The position numbers and the translations under genes were made by a program. 64,000 nt of DNA from Bacillus sp. AFS041924 (GTDB lineage: Bacteria; Bacillota; Bacilli; Bacillales; Bacillaceae_G), in assembly GCF_002577195.1 (NCBI RefSeq), contig NZ_NULG01000020.1:102782-166781 (forward strand), written 5' to 3'. The notes beneath the pieces were generated by a model. It saw nothing but the letters and a program-made list of their open reading frames with translations, was not told where the DNA came from and ran no database searches. Below, piece by piece: positions 52,808-62,228 of the stretch. The stretch's first letter is position 1. Every line of letters begins with the position of its first letter.

Positions 52808-55239
52808 TAATTATTTTCTTCTTTTTTGTATCGAATAATTGTTTTGATATCACCGGAATCGTCTGTATCCATTATAAATGAGCCATTGCTATATTGGTCA
52901 CTATTTCTTAAACCAGCAGGATCGACTGTCTCAAATTGACCGGACTTACTTAATAATGCAAACATATCATTTTCATTTACGGCGTATACACCAATTAATA
53001 AATGAGGATTATTTTTTAAATCTCGTAGCACTTTAACACCACGTGTACCTCTAGAACTTTGAGGGATTGTATCAATTTTCATTTTCTTTATGGCTGCTCG
53101 ATGTGTTGCACAGAATATTTCTTTCACTTCATCACTAATAATGTCAGCAGATACAACAAAATCATGATCTTTTAAGTTAATTCCTTTAACTCCACCGGCT
53201 CTTAAACCTTGAGTACTGATTTCTTCTATATTAAACAACAATGTGTACCCTAAATTTGTAGCCATCAACACACGACTAGATTCTGAAGTGACACCAGCAA
53301 AAATTAACGAATCATCTGACTTAATTGACATACCTACAAGTGGTTTAGAATATCGTTGTACTTTTAATTGCTGAATACTCGTACGTTTTACAACGCCATT
53401 TTTAGTTACAAATAAAATATAATCTTTATTTTCTTCAAAATTATTTACGACTGTAGCAGAAAGTATTGCCTCGTCTCGCTCAATTGGAATAATATTGGCA
53501 ACATGTTGCCCCATATCTTTCCATCTGATATCTTGCATTTCATGAATTGGTAAGTATAAATAATTACCTTTTGATGTAAATAAAATGAGCGTATCTGTTG
53601 TTGTACTTTCTATTTGATAAATTAAACGGTCGCCTTCCTTCATACCGTAATCTTTACCATTTGAAGCTGAATAAGATCTCGGGCTTGTACGTTTAACGTA
53701 GCCTTCACTTGTCACAGTCACAATCACATCTTCTTGAGCGATTATATCTTCTCGTGCAATTTTAATTTCTTCAATCTCTGCCTGAATTGTTGAGCGTCGG
53801 TCGTCAGCATACTTTAATTTGAGTTTCTTTAAGTCTGTTTTAATAACAGATAATAATTTTGCTTCGCTGTTTAAGATTGCTTCAAGTTGCTTAATTTTTT
53901 TATCTAACTCATCTGCTTCTTCTTGTAATGCAGTAATATCTGTATTTGTTAAACGATATAACTGTAACATAACAATCGCTTCAGCTTGTTGTTCAGTAAA
54001 TTCAAATTGAGCAATTAACTTATCTTTCGCATCTCGTTTATCGTTTGCAGAACGAATTGTTGCGATCACTTCATCTAAAATTGATAAAGCCTTCATTAAT
54101 CCTTCTACAACATGTTGGCGAGCTTTTGCTTTTCTTAAATCAAAATTTGAACGATTTGTAATCACTTCTTTTTGATGTTCAATATAAGCATCAAGAATTG
54201 CAGGTAAAGACATTTGTTTTGGTGTACGGTTATAAATCGCAACCATATTAAAGTTATAAGGTATTTGGAGCTCTGTATTTTTATACAAATAATTTAAAAT
54301 TGCTTCGTTATTTGCATCTTTTTTAAGTTCGATAACAATACGCATCCCAGTGCGATCTGTTTCATCACGTACTTCCGTAATTCCATCTACTTTTCGGTCA
54401 AGACGAACTTCATCAATTTTCTTAACTAAATTCGCTTTATTTACTTCTGATGGAATTTCTGTAATGATTAAAGCTTGTTTCCCACCACGTAAATCCTCAG
54501 TATGAACACGACTTCGAATAATAATTTTCCCTTTACCCGTTTCGTATGCTTTTTTTATACCATCTACACCTTGAATAATCCCACCAGTAGCGAAATCAGG
54601 TCCATGGATTACAGTCATTAAATCATCCACTGTACAGTTTTTATTTTCAATACGCATGATCGTCGCATCGATGACTTCTCCAAGGTGGTGCGAAGGGATA
54701 TCAGTTGCATAGCCTGCGGAAATTCCCGTGCTACCGTTCACTAGTAAGTTAGGGAACATTGATGGTAAAACAACTGGTTCCATGCTTGTATCATCAAAGT
54801 TAGGCACAAAATCAACAGTTTCTTTATCAATATCTCTTAACAGTTCATTAGCAATTGCTGATAATCGTGCTTCGGTATAACGCATAGCTGCTGGTGGATC
54901 GCCATCAATACTACCGTTATTACCATGCATTTGAATTAATACATTTCTTAATTTCCAATCTTGACTTAGACGTACCATCGCATCATAAACAGAAGTATCA
55001 CCATGAGGATGATAATTACCAATTACATTTCCGACTGTTTTAGCAGACTTACGATAAGGCTTATCTTGGACGTTACCTTCAACATACATAGAATACAAAA
55101 TACGTCGTTGTACAGGCTTTAAACCGTCACGAGCATCAGGTAATGCTCTCTCTTGAATAATATATTTACTATAACGACCGAAACGGTCACCTAATATGTC
55201 TTCTAAAGGGATATTATATAGCTTTTCCGATGATTGCAT
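52807..55239 (-). CDS. parC: DNA topoisomerase IV subunit A
   Basis: This is the cleavage subunit of topoisomerase IV, which decatenates daughter chromosomes; 810 residues. The active-site Tyr121 lies in PPAAMRYTEARLS, and the QRDR region is GNYHPHGDTSVYDAMVRLSQ. The C-terminal beta-pinwheel domain has repeated blades such as VIVTVTSEGYVKRTS and LFVTKNGVVKRTS. At the positions equivalent to Staphylococcus GrlA Ser80 and Glu84 it has Thr82 and Asp86, conservative changes. Its ATG overlaps the parE stop codon by one base. Confidence 0.94.
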   Translation of the reverse strand: MQSSEKLYNIPLEDILGDRFGRYSKYIIQERALPDARDGLKPVQRRILYSMYVEGNVQDKPYRKSAKTVGNVIGNYHPHGDTSVYDAMVRLSQDWKLRNVLIQMHGNNGSIDGDPPAAMRYTEARLSAIANELLRDIDKETVDFVPNFDDTSMEPVVLPSMFPNLLVNGSTGISAGYATDIPSHHLGEVIDATIMRIENKNCTVDDLMTVIHGPDFATGGIIQGVDGIKKAYETGKGKIIIRSRVHTEDLRGGKQALIITEIPSEVNKANLVKKIDEVRLDRKVDGITEVRDETDRTGMRIVIELKKDANNEAILNYLYKNTELQIPYNFNMVAIYNRTPKQMSLPAILDAYIEHQKEVITNRSNFDLRKAKARQHVVEGLMKALSILDEVIATIRSANDKRDAKDKLIAQFEFTEQQAEAIVMLQLYRLTNTDITALQEEADELDKKIKQLEAILNSEAKLLSVIKTDLKKLKLKYADDRRSTIQAEIEEIKIAREDIIAQEDVIVTVTSEGYVKRTSPRSYSASNGKDYGMKEGDRLIYQIESTTTDTLILFTSKGNYLYLPIHEMQDIRWKDMGQHVANIIPIERDEAILSATVVNNFEENKDYILFVTKNGVVKRTSIQQLKVQRYSKPLVGMSIKSDDSLIFAGVTSESSRVLMATNLGYTLLFNIEEISTQGLRAGGVKGINLKDHDFVVSADIISDEVKEIFCATHRAAIKKMKIDTIPQSSRGTRGVKVLRDLKNNPHLLIGVYAVNENDMFALLSKSGQFETVDPAGLRNSDQYSNGSFIMDTDDSGDIKTIIRYKKEENN

Positions 55240-57218
55240 CAGATATCGCTCCCTTCTGTTTCAACTTCAACTTGTTCATTGTTTAAAATTTTATCCTCTT
55301 CATCTAAATCAAACACTACATTTGATTCGATCCATTTACGTCTAGGCTCAACTTTATCACCCATTAGAGTAGTTACACGACGATCTGCTCTTGCAGCATC
55401 ATCAATTTTCACTCGAATAAGCGTTCTAGTTTCTGGATCCATTGTTGTATCCCAAAGTTGGTCAGCATTCATTTCACCAAGTCCTTTGTAACGCTGAATC
55501 ATATATCCTTTACCGACTTTTTTGATTGCATCTTGTAAGTCTACTTCTGACCAAGCATACTCAATTACTTCTTTTTTCCCAGTACCTTTACTTACTTTGA
55601 ATAAAGGAGGTAAGGCGATATAAACTTTACCAGCCTCTACTAATGGCTTCATGTAGCGGTAAAAGAAAGTTAATAATAGCACTTGAATATGCGCACCATC
55701 TGTATCCGCATCGGTCATAATAACAATTTTGTCATAATTAACATCTTCAACTTCAAAATCACTACCTACTCCTGCACCAATTGCATGAATAATTGTATTA
55801 ATCTCTTCATTTTTCATTATGTCCGCTAATTTAGCCTTTTCGGTATTGATTACCTTACCACGTAAAGGCAAGATAGCTTGGAAACGTCGATCACGACCTT
55901 GTTTTGCACTACCACCGGCTGAATCACCCTCAACTAGGTATAATTCATTTTTCTGCGGATTTCGTGACTGTGCTGGAGTCAGCTTACCACTTAATGAAGT
56001 TTCTGAACGCTTTCTCTTTTTACCACTTCTTGCTTCTTCACGTGCTTTTCTCGCAGCTTCTCTAGCTTGATATGCTTTTATAGATTTCTTAACTAATGAA
56101 GTTGCAATATCCGGATTTTCTTCTAGGAAATAAGCTAGTTGATCAGAAACAACTGAATCAACAGCTGACCTTGCTTCACTTGTACCTAATTTTCCTTTTG
56201 TTTGTCCTTCAAATTGAAGTATCTCTTCAGGAATTCGTACAGATACAATTGCAGCTAAACCCTCACGGATATCCGCTCCATCTAAATTTTTATCTTTTTC
56301 TTTTAAAAGATTTACTTTTCTTGCATATTCATTAAATGCTCGTGTTAAAGCAGTTTTTGCACCAACTTCATGCGTACCACCGTCTTTTGTACGAACATTA
56401 TTTACGAAAGAAAGCATCGTTTCTGAATAACCGTCATTAAATTGGAACGAAAATTCAACTTCAATATTATTTTGTAGTCCTTCAAAGAAGACAACTGGAT
56501 GTAATGCTTCTTTTTCTTCGTTTAAATACGCTACAAATGCTTCGATACCGTTTTCATAATAAAACTCTTCGAAAGCATCATGGCGTTCATCTTTAATTGT
56601 AATTTTTAAACCTTTTAATAAAAAGGCAGACTCTCTGAGTCTTTCGCTTAAAGTATCAAAGTTAAAATTTGTTGTACTAAAAATAGTTGGATCTGGTTTA
56701 AAATGAATCGTTGTACCAGTTCGTCTAGTTTTTCCAACGATTTCTAATGAAGTGACTGGTTTCCCACCTTCTTCAAAACGTTGCTTATAAATCGTTCCTT
56801 CACGGTGAATTTCAACTGTTAACCATTCAGATAATGCATTTACAACTGATGCACCAACACCATGTAGACCACCACTTGTTTTGTAGCCGCCTTGTCCAAA
56901 TTTACCACCTGCATGTAATACAGTTAAGATAATTTCTGGTGTTGGTTTTCCCATTTTGTGCATTCCAGTTGGCATCCCACGACCGTGGTCTTTTACGCTT
57001 AAACTATTATCTTTATGAATAATCACATCTATTTGAGTCCCGTGACCAGCTAATGCTTCATCTACAGAATTATCTACGATTTCATAAACTAAATGGTGCA
57101 GACCTCTACTATCTGTGCTGCCAATATACATTCCAGGTCGTTTACGTACAGCTTCTAAACCTTCTAGTACCTGTATCGCATCTTCGTTATATGTTGTTTC
57201 ATTCTTTGCCAACACCAT
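55239..57218 (-). CDS. parE: DNA topoisomerase IV subunit B
   Basis: This is the ATPase subunit of topoisomerase IV, 659 residues. The GHKL fold shows VYEIVDNSVDEALAGHG and GLHGVGASVVNALS; the TOPRIM domain has ELYLVEGDSAGGSAKQGRD and IMTDADTDGAHIQVL; the C-terminal GyrB-like part ends with QRYKGLGEMNADQLWDTTMD. The most upstream ATG is only two bases from AAGGAG, so translation might begin at the GTG or TTG just after it. A LexA box lies 30 bases upstream, fitting SOS control as reported for B. subtilis parEC. Confidence 0.94.
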   Translation of the reverse strand: MVLAKNETTYNEDAIQVLEGLEAVRKRPGMYIGSTDSRGLHHLVYEIVDNSVDEALAGHGTQIDVIIHKDNSLSVKDHGRGMPTGMHKMGKPTPEIILTVLHAGGKFGQGGYKTSGGLHGVGASVVNALSEWLTVEIHREGTIYKQRFEEGGKPVTSLEIVGKTRRTGTTIHFKPDPTIFSTTNFNFDTLSERLRESAFLLKGLKITIKDERHDAFEEFYYENGIEAFVAYLNEEKEALHPVVFFEGLQNNIEVEFSFQFNDGYSETMLSFVNNVRTKDGGTHEVGAKTALTRAFNEYARKVNLLKEKDKNLDGADIREGLAAIVSVRIPEEILQFEGQTKGKLGTSEARSAVDSVVSDQLAYFLEENPDIATSLVKKSIKAYQAREAARKAREEARSGKKRKRSETSLSGKLTPAQSRNPQKNELYLVEGDSAGGSAKQGRDRRFQAILPLRGKVINTEKAKLADIMKNEEINTIIHAIGAGVGSDFEVEDVNYDKIVIMTDADTDGAHIQVLLLTFFYRYMKPLVEAGKVYIALPPLFKVSKGTGKKEVIEYAWSEVDLQDAIKKVGKGYMIQRYKGLGEMNADQLWDTTMDPETRTLIRVKIDDAARADRRVTTLMGDKVEPRRKWIESNVVFDLDEEDKILNNEQVEVETEGSDI

Positions 57219-57246
57219 TTCTCCTTTCTAACTAAACACTTACATC

Positions 57247-57260
57247 AGAACATTTGTTCC
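57247..57260. promoter_or_regulatory. LexA (SOS) box upstream of parE
   Basis: AGAACATTTGTTCC contains the exact palindromic core GAAC-N4-GTTC of the Bacillus LexA box. It lies just upstream of the parE start and next to a TATAAT sequence (minus strand, near 57263-57268), so LexA binding would block the promoter. Confidence 0.65.
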
Positions 57261-57560
57261 ATTATATCATAGTATAAATAAAATGTTTCTTCTAATCGTT
57301 CATGTTAATGGTTTTTTTCCTAACTTACAAGTCGAACATGAAAAAAAAGTAAGGTATAGTCATAAAAAAACAGGAATTTCAAATCAAGGAAATGTAAAAT
57401 TCAAGGTTAAAACGATAAAATAATCTCGATAAAATTCAAATATAAAAAATCGCGCAATAAAGCGTTTCTATTCCTTCTATTTTGGTTTGTATTTGACGCA
57501 GATCTACATAATTTCTCGTCATTCCTTAATTTTAATTATCCCCTTTTAGTTCTTCCGTTA
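57261..57560. other. parE upstream intergenic region
   Basis: About 300 bases of AT-rich DNA contain the probable parE promoter at the left end. No small gene, repeat or RNA was recognised in the rest. Confidence 0.35.
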
Positions 57561-57587
57561 AAAAAACTCACTGATTAACAGTGAGCC
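57561..57587 (-). terminator. terminator downstream of yneT
   Basis: On the minus strand CTCACTG pairs with CAGTGAG around a five-base loop, followed by TTTTTTT. It is about 180 bases past the yneT stop codon, so the message carries a long 3' tail that includes the dispersed repeat. Confidence 0.8.
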
Positions 57588-57713
57588 AGAAGTAAGTTTA
57601 AAAATTTGATTTCCAAATTGATTGCAAGCGCTTTTCATTCGCTACACGAAAGCTTTGTGAGAAGCAGAATTACCTAAACTGTAATGAACATCACATGTCT
57701 CTTTAAGCGACAA

Positions 57714-57743
57714 AGAAACCGAGCGTTTGGCGGGCAGTCTGAA
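57714..57743. repeat. short dispersed repeat, copy 2
   Basis: This is the second copy of the element at 3-33, with core GAGCGTTTGGCGGGCAGTCT followed by GAAA. It lies 22 bases beyond the yneT stop codon. Confidence 0.6.
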
Positions 57744-57764
57744 ACAGTGAGCTTTTTTAACGGC

Positions 57765-58175
57765 CTATCTTGTCATTGCATGTTCTACTTTAATACAACG
57801 ATCCATAATGACAGTCTTACCATTTTCTTTCAACAATTGATATGCTTCTTCGTTTTCAATACCAAGTTGGGCAAAGAATACATCACAATCAATTTTTAGA
57901 AACTCTTGTGCTACAGTTAATAGGTGTTCTGGTCTTCTAAATACATTTACAATATCAACTTTTTCTTTTATTTCTGTTAAACTTGCTACAGCTTTTTCAC
58001 CTAATACAGTATCAACTGTTGGGTTTACTGGAATAATTTTATAACCAGCATCTTGCATTGCTTTACTTACCATATAAGACGTTTTAGATAGGTCACCTGA
58101 TAAGCCAACAACTGCGATTACTTTACTCGATTTTAAAATTTGTCCAATTTCTTCTCTTGATGGGTATTTACTCAT
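57765..58175 (-). CDS. yneT: CoA-binding domain protein, YneT type
   Basis: This small Rossmann-fold protein of 136 residues is of the CoA_binding_2 family: VIAVVGLSGDLSKTSYMVSK is the phosphate-binding loop, YKIIPVNPTVDTVLGEKAVA follows, and DCDVFFAQLGIENEEAY closes the fold. Relatives bind CoA or acyl-CoA; the physiological role of YneT is unknown. In B. subtilis yneT also lies next to parEC, which supports the assignment. AAAGGGTG precedes the ATG. Confidence 0.85.
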   Translation of the reverse strand: MSKYPSREEIGQILKSSKVIAVVGLSGDLSKTSYMVSKAMQDAGYKIIPVNPTVDTVLGEKAVASLTEIKEKVDIVNVFRRPEHLLTVAQEFLKIDCDVFFAQLGIENEEAYQLLKENGKTVIMDRCIKVEHAMTR

Positions 58176-58201
58176 ATACTAATCACCCTTTCAATTTACA
58201 T

Positions 58202-58240
58202 AAATAAGCGAAAAGTTTTTACTTTTCGCTTATTTATTTT
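58202..58240. terminator. terminator between the HtrA-like gene and yneT
   Basis: A perfect 14-bp stem, AAATAAGCGAAAAG with its complement, lies downstream of the minus-strand HtrA-like gene. The better T tract is on the plus side, so termination efficiency on the minus strand is uncertain. Confidence 0.6.
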
Positions 58241-58279
58241 TATTCTTTTATCATATTTCTAAAATCAGCTACCTGTCAA

Positions 58280-59476
58280 TCATTGACTAGACGCTAATGT
58301 TAATGTTGTATCCTTTAATTTACCGTCACGGTAGTAAGTAATCTTAAGTTTATCTCCTACTTTTTTGTTTGAATACAAGTATTCTCTAATCGAAATTACA
58401 TTAGATACAGGTTTGTCATCTAATGCTACAATTACATCAAGTTGTTTCATACCAACTTTAGCAGCAGGTGTATTTGGATCCACATGTGTTACAACTGCAC
58501 CTTTCGTAACTGATCCAGGTAATTTTAAGTTTTCTTCGATATTAAATTGAGGAATTTCTTCAAGTGATTTTAAACCTACACCCATAACTGGTCTAGTTAC
58601 TTCACCAAACTTCTCAATTTGATCTAAAGCAGGTTTTGCAATATTCATTGGAATCGCAAATCCAATCCCTTCTACAGCTTGTTCAGCAATTTTACTAGAG
58701 TTAATGCCAATTACTTCACCTTTAGCATTAATTAATGCACCACCACTATTACCAGGATTAATCGCTGCATCTGTTTGAATTACTTGAGTTTGATAATCAG
58801 CAACACCATCACCATCGATATCTTGAGGTATTTCTCGAGCTTTACTACTTACAATACCTTGTGTTACAGTACTTTCTAAAAACCCTAGTGGATTTCCAAT
58901 TGCAATAGCTGTTTCACCTACATTAATTTTTTCTGAGTCACCTAATTTAGCGATATTCGCTACATATTTCGCATCAATTACGACAACAGCTAAATCTAAT
59001 AATTCATCTGTTCCTACAAGTTTAGCATCAATTAATTGACCATCTGCCATTTTTACTTTTAATTGTTTTGCACCAGCAACTACGTGGTTATTTGTAGCTA
59101 TTAAGGCTTTATTCCCTACTTTTTTATAAACAACACCTGAACCTGATCCGGCTTCCTCTGTTTCCATTGAAAATGGATTTGAAGATTGATAATTATTTAC
59201 ACCTACTACAAACTTTCGTGCATTTTGAATTGTTGTGGTTAAGTCTTCACGTGATACATTTATTACTTGTGTTGGCACTGGTGTCGTCTCATTCGATAAG
59301 TTTGGCTTATTCGTTAAGTTAAAAATATCTGGTGATACGATTGAAATGGTTACTGCTCCGATAATTGCTCCAATAAAGCCTGTTACAAGCGGATAACCTC
59401 CACGTCTACTTCTCTTATGTCTTTTATGATTATTTTGATTTTCATCATATAAATCTGTTTCATCATAATATCCCAT
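58280..59476 (-). CDS. HtrA-like serine protease with PDZ domain
   Basis: This membrane-anchored trypsin-like protease of 398 residues degrades or refolds damaged envelope proteins. An acidic/basic cytoplasmic N-terminus leads to one helix (about 32-52). The catalytic set is His131 (ATNNHVVAGA), Asp in LLDLAVVVID and Ser244 (NPGNSGGALIN). One C-terminal PDZ domain contains PAAKVGMKQLDVIVALDD. I use the ATG at 59476 after GGAGGAAAG. It follows a two-component system by about 80 bases, so it may be a stress-induced target of that system, as with CssRS-controlled HtrA proteins (inference). Confidence 0.9.
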   Translation of the reverse strand: MGYYDETDLYDENQNNHKRHKRSRRGGYPLVTGFIGAIIGAVTISIVSPDIFNLTNKPNLSNETTPVPTQVINVSREDLTTTIQNARKFVVGVNNYQSSNPFSMETEEAGSGSGVVYKKVGNKALIATNNHVVAGAKQLKVKMADGQLIDAKLVGTDELLDLAVVVIDAKYVANIAKLGDSEKINVGETAIAIGNPLGFLESTVTQGIVSSKAREIPQDIDGDGVADYQTQVIQTDAAINPGNSGGALINAKGEVIGINSSKIAEQAVEGIGFAIPMNIAKPALDQIEKFGEVTRPVMGVGLKSLEEIPQFNIEENLKLPGSVTKGAVVTHVDPNTPAAKVGMKQLDVIVALDDKPVSNVISIREYLYSNKKVGDKLKITYYRDGKLKDTTLTLASSQ

Positions 59477-59557
59477 AATTCTTTCCTCCAATATGTAGGT
59501 ATGTTTTATTGATATTAATTTAACCCACTCATGTGTATTTGCTGTGAACTTTTAGAC

Positions 59558-61354
59558 CTATTTTAAATATTTTTTTAAATTAAAAATAAATTCGACTCCA
59601 TCTTCTTTATTATGAACCTTAATAGTTGAATGATGTAAATCAAGAATAGTTTTTACGATTGATAAACCTAAACCAGTTCCACCATTTTGCCGATTCCTTG
59701 ATTCATCAATACGATAGAAGCGATTCCAAATTTTATCAATCTTATCATCTGGGATTGGATTTCCTTCATTAAAAATAGCAATATTTACATGATCTCCTTT
59801 ATCCAATAAACTAATTTTTACTACACTACCCGGATTACCATAATGAATTGCATTTGAAAGGATATTAATGATTACTTGTTCAATTTTTCTTTTCTCACCA
59901 ATTACTAACGTATCTTCATCTAAATTAAAATTCAACTTACAACGATTATTATTGCTACTATTTTCAAACATCCGGATCATTACATGATCGATACACTCTA
60001 CGATTAAGAATGGTTCACTTCTAAGTGTGTATGTTCCTGATTGAAGTTTAGAAAGCTCGAGCATATCTACGACTAACCCGTTCATTCGATCAACTTCTTC
60101 AAGGATTACATCTGCATAATAACCATTTTTCTCAATATTTAATCCATCTTTTAATCCTTCTGCATAACTTTGTACAATACTTAATGGGGTTTTTAGCTCA
60201 TGAGAAACCCCACTGATGAACTCTTTTCTTATTTGCTCTAATTGTTTCTCTTTTTCAATATCCTTCAATAATTTTGAATTTACTTGCTGTAAATTTTCAA
60301 TTGTACTAGCTAGATTTTCAGATAAGGAATTAATCGAATTAGACAATTGTCCAATTTCATCATCTGATTGAATATCGATTTTCTCGTTAAAATTTAACTT
60401 TGCTAATTGATTTGTAACAGCATTCATTTTCAATAATGGCTTAGATATCATTTTGGAATAATAAAAAGAAACAATCACGATTAGTAATAAAGCAATGATA
60501 AAAGCGTAAATATAAAAATCTTTTAAAACAAACATTGCTTCATTTACTGGTTGAAGTGATGTAATCGCAAAAATAACTTCTTTAGAACCATCATTTGTAC
60601 TAATTGGGTATATAAAAACTTTATTTTCCAATCCATTTGCTCGATCAAAATAGCGATAAATTAGTGGAAAATCCGCTTCGGTATATTCTGAAAAATCTTC
60701 ATTACTTTTAGTCCAATCCGTTATAGCACCCATAAGTGAGTTCAATTGAGCAGAATAAGTATATTGGTTAGCAATTGGTAAATGTAAATTAATTACTTTA
60801 CCTTTAATTTCAATATTCACCATTTCTTGAATACTATTTTTAGTTGATAATTGAACTGGATTTGAAGGTTGATTTTCCTCCTGCCAAACTCCCATATTCG
60901 TTTTTATATAGAGCGGAATAAAATAATCATCTTGAATATATCCACGGATTGTAATTCGTGAATTTTCTTTAATATTCAGTCTTAAAATACTATCTATTTG
61001 ATCTGAATATAATAGATTATTTAATGGTACATATACCTTTTTTCCTTCATTTGTAAGTACAGTTAAATCAAAATTATTCTCAGCTTTTAATACCCCTCTT
61101 CTATCTAAAACTGCTAAAGTTGTATTGTACTTCGAATATAGTTTTTGTAGTTCTTTTTGGAACTGATTCTTATTAAACTTACCCGCTTTATACCCTTTTG
61201 CAAATTGGGTTAGTTCGTCTGTTACAATATTAACTTTTTTATTCGTATAGAAAGATTGCATGAAGATCGATTGACCGACAAATACAATTAATAAAAAAAT
61301 AACTAATAATAAAGTGATGGATAAAAAAAGTTTACGGACTATACTCTTTTTCAT
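59558..61354 (-). CDS. sensor histidine kinase
   Basis: This transmembrane kinase of 598 residues has helices at about 10-32 and 278-298 with a large ~245-residue extracellular sensor between them. A HAMP-like linker follows (KPLLKMNAVTNQLAKLNFNE), then the phosphoacceptor His385 in GVSHELKTPLSIVQSYAEGL and the HATPase N, G1 and G2 boxes (NILSNAIHYG, WNRFYRIDESRNR, GGTGLGLSIVK). It starts three bases after its response regulator gene. The stimulus is unknown; an envelope signal is suggested by the adjacent HtrA-like protease. Confidence 0.9.
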   Translation of the reverse strand: MKKSIVRKLFLSITLLLVIFLLIVFVGQSIFMQSFYTNKKVNIVTDELTQFAKGYKAGKFNKNQFQKELQKLYSKYNTTLAVLDRRGVLKAENNFDLTVLTNEGKKVYVPLNNLLYSDQIDSILRLNIKENSRITIRGYIQDDYFIPLYIKTNMGVWQEENQPSNPVQLSTKNSIQEMVNIEIKGKVINLHLPIANQYTYSAQLNSLMGAITDWTKSNEDFSEYTEADFPLIYRYFDRANGLENKVFIYPISTNDGSKEVIFAITSLQPVNEAMFVLKDFYIYAFIIALLLIVIVSFYYSKMISKPLLKMNAVTNQLAKLNFNEKIDIQSDDEIGQLSNSINSLSENLASTIENLQQVNSKLLKDIEKEKQLEQIRKEFISGVSHELKTPLSIVQSYAEGLKDGLNIEKNGYYADVILEEVDRMNGLVVDMLELSKLQSGTYTLRSEPFLIVECIDHVMIRMFENSSNNNRCKLNFNLDEDTLVIGEKRKIEQVIINILSNAIHYGNPGSVVKISLLDKGDHVNIAIFNEGNPIPDDKIDKIWNRFYRIDESRNRQNGGTGLGLSIVKTILDLHHSTIKVHNKEDGVEFIFNLKKYLK

Positions 61355-61357
61355 CTT

Positions 61358-62032
61358 CTACTCCTCAAATTTATAGCCTACTCTTATAACCGTTGCTATA
61401 TGCTTTGCTTTGTCTCCTAATTTATGTCTAAGTTTTTTAATATGAGTATCAACCGTTCTACCATCACCAAAATAATCAAAGCCCCAAATATTATTCAATA
61501 ATTGATCTCTCGTTAAAACGATGCCTTTATTATCAATTAAATAACACAATAACTCGAATTCTTTATGAGTCAATTGTAATATTTCATTATTAATCATAGC
61601 TGTCCTTGATGACATGTTAATCATTATTCCACATATCGTCTTAGATTCTTTATCGTCTTCTTTCTGGTCAACTGTTCTTCTAAGTACACTTTTTGCCTTT
61701 GCAACAAGAATTTTAGGGCTAAATGGCTTTGTCACATATTCATCAGTTCCAAGATCAAAACCAAGTAATTGATCTTCTTCTTCTGAGCGGGCTGTGATCA
61801 TGATAATCGGAATACTTGATTGCTCCCTAATTAACTTACATACTTCCCATCCATCAATTTTTGGAAGCATTAAATCTAATATGATTAAATCGACTTGATT
61901 TTCATTAAATTTATTTATACCTTGTTGTCCATCCTCTGCTTCGATTACAGTAAAATTATCGTTTTCAAAATATTCTTTCACGATTTCTCTTAATCTTTTT
62001 TCATCTTCAATTATTAAAACTGTCGGATTCAT
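61358..62032 (-). CDS. response regulator, OmpR/PhoB family
   Basis: This two-domain regulator has 224 residues. The receiver has EDE at the acidic pocket, the phosphoacceptor Asp53 in LIILDLMLPKIDGW, and TKPFSPK with the conserved lysine. The C-terminal winged helix shows LTHKEFELLCYLIDNKGIVL, RDQLLNNIWG and DGRTVDTHIKKLRHKLG. GGAAGGAA precedes the ATG. It is the first gene of the regulator-kinase pair and probably also drives the HtrA-like gene downstream. Confidence 0.92.
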   Translation of the reverse strand: MNPTVLIIEDEKRLREIVKEYFENDNFTVIEAEDGQQGINKFNENQVDLIILDLMLPKIDGWEVCKLIREQSSIPIIMITARSEEEDQLLGFDLGTDEYVTKPFSPKILVAKAKSVLRRTVDQKEDDKESKTICGIMINMSSRTAMINNEILQLTHKEFELLCYLIDNKGIVLTRDQLLNNIWGFDYFGDGRTVDTHIKKLRHKLGDKAKHIATVIRVGYKFEE

Positions 62033-62228
62033 AATTTTTTCCTTCCATTAAATATGATAATAAAGAGATTAGCATAGAATATAAAAAAAGAGCTTCTTTC
62101 ACCTTTCTTTGTCCTTAACCTGCACATCGATCAATATTCTATCTTATCTATCTATATATTCGCTTAAAATTGTGCTAAAATGGTATGATACTGCACTAAT
62201 TTATTATTGTTTGAAAAGGAGCTAGAAC

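Noticed and set aside
57624-57638. TGCAAGCGCTTTTCA as a CcpA cre site
   Set aside because: It has an extra base relative to the 14-base cre consensus and lies downstream of genes, not at a promoter.
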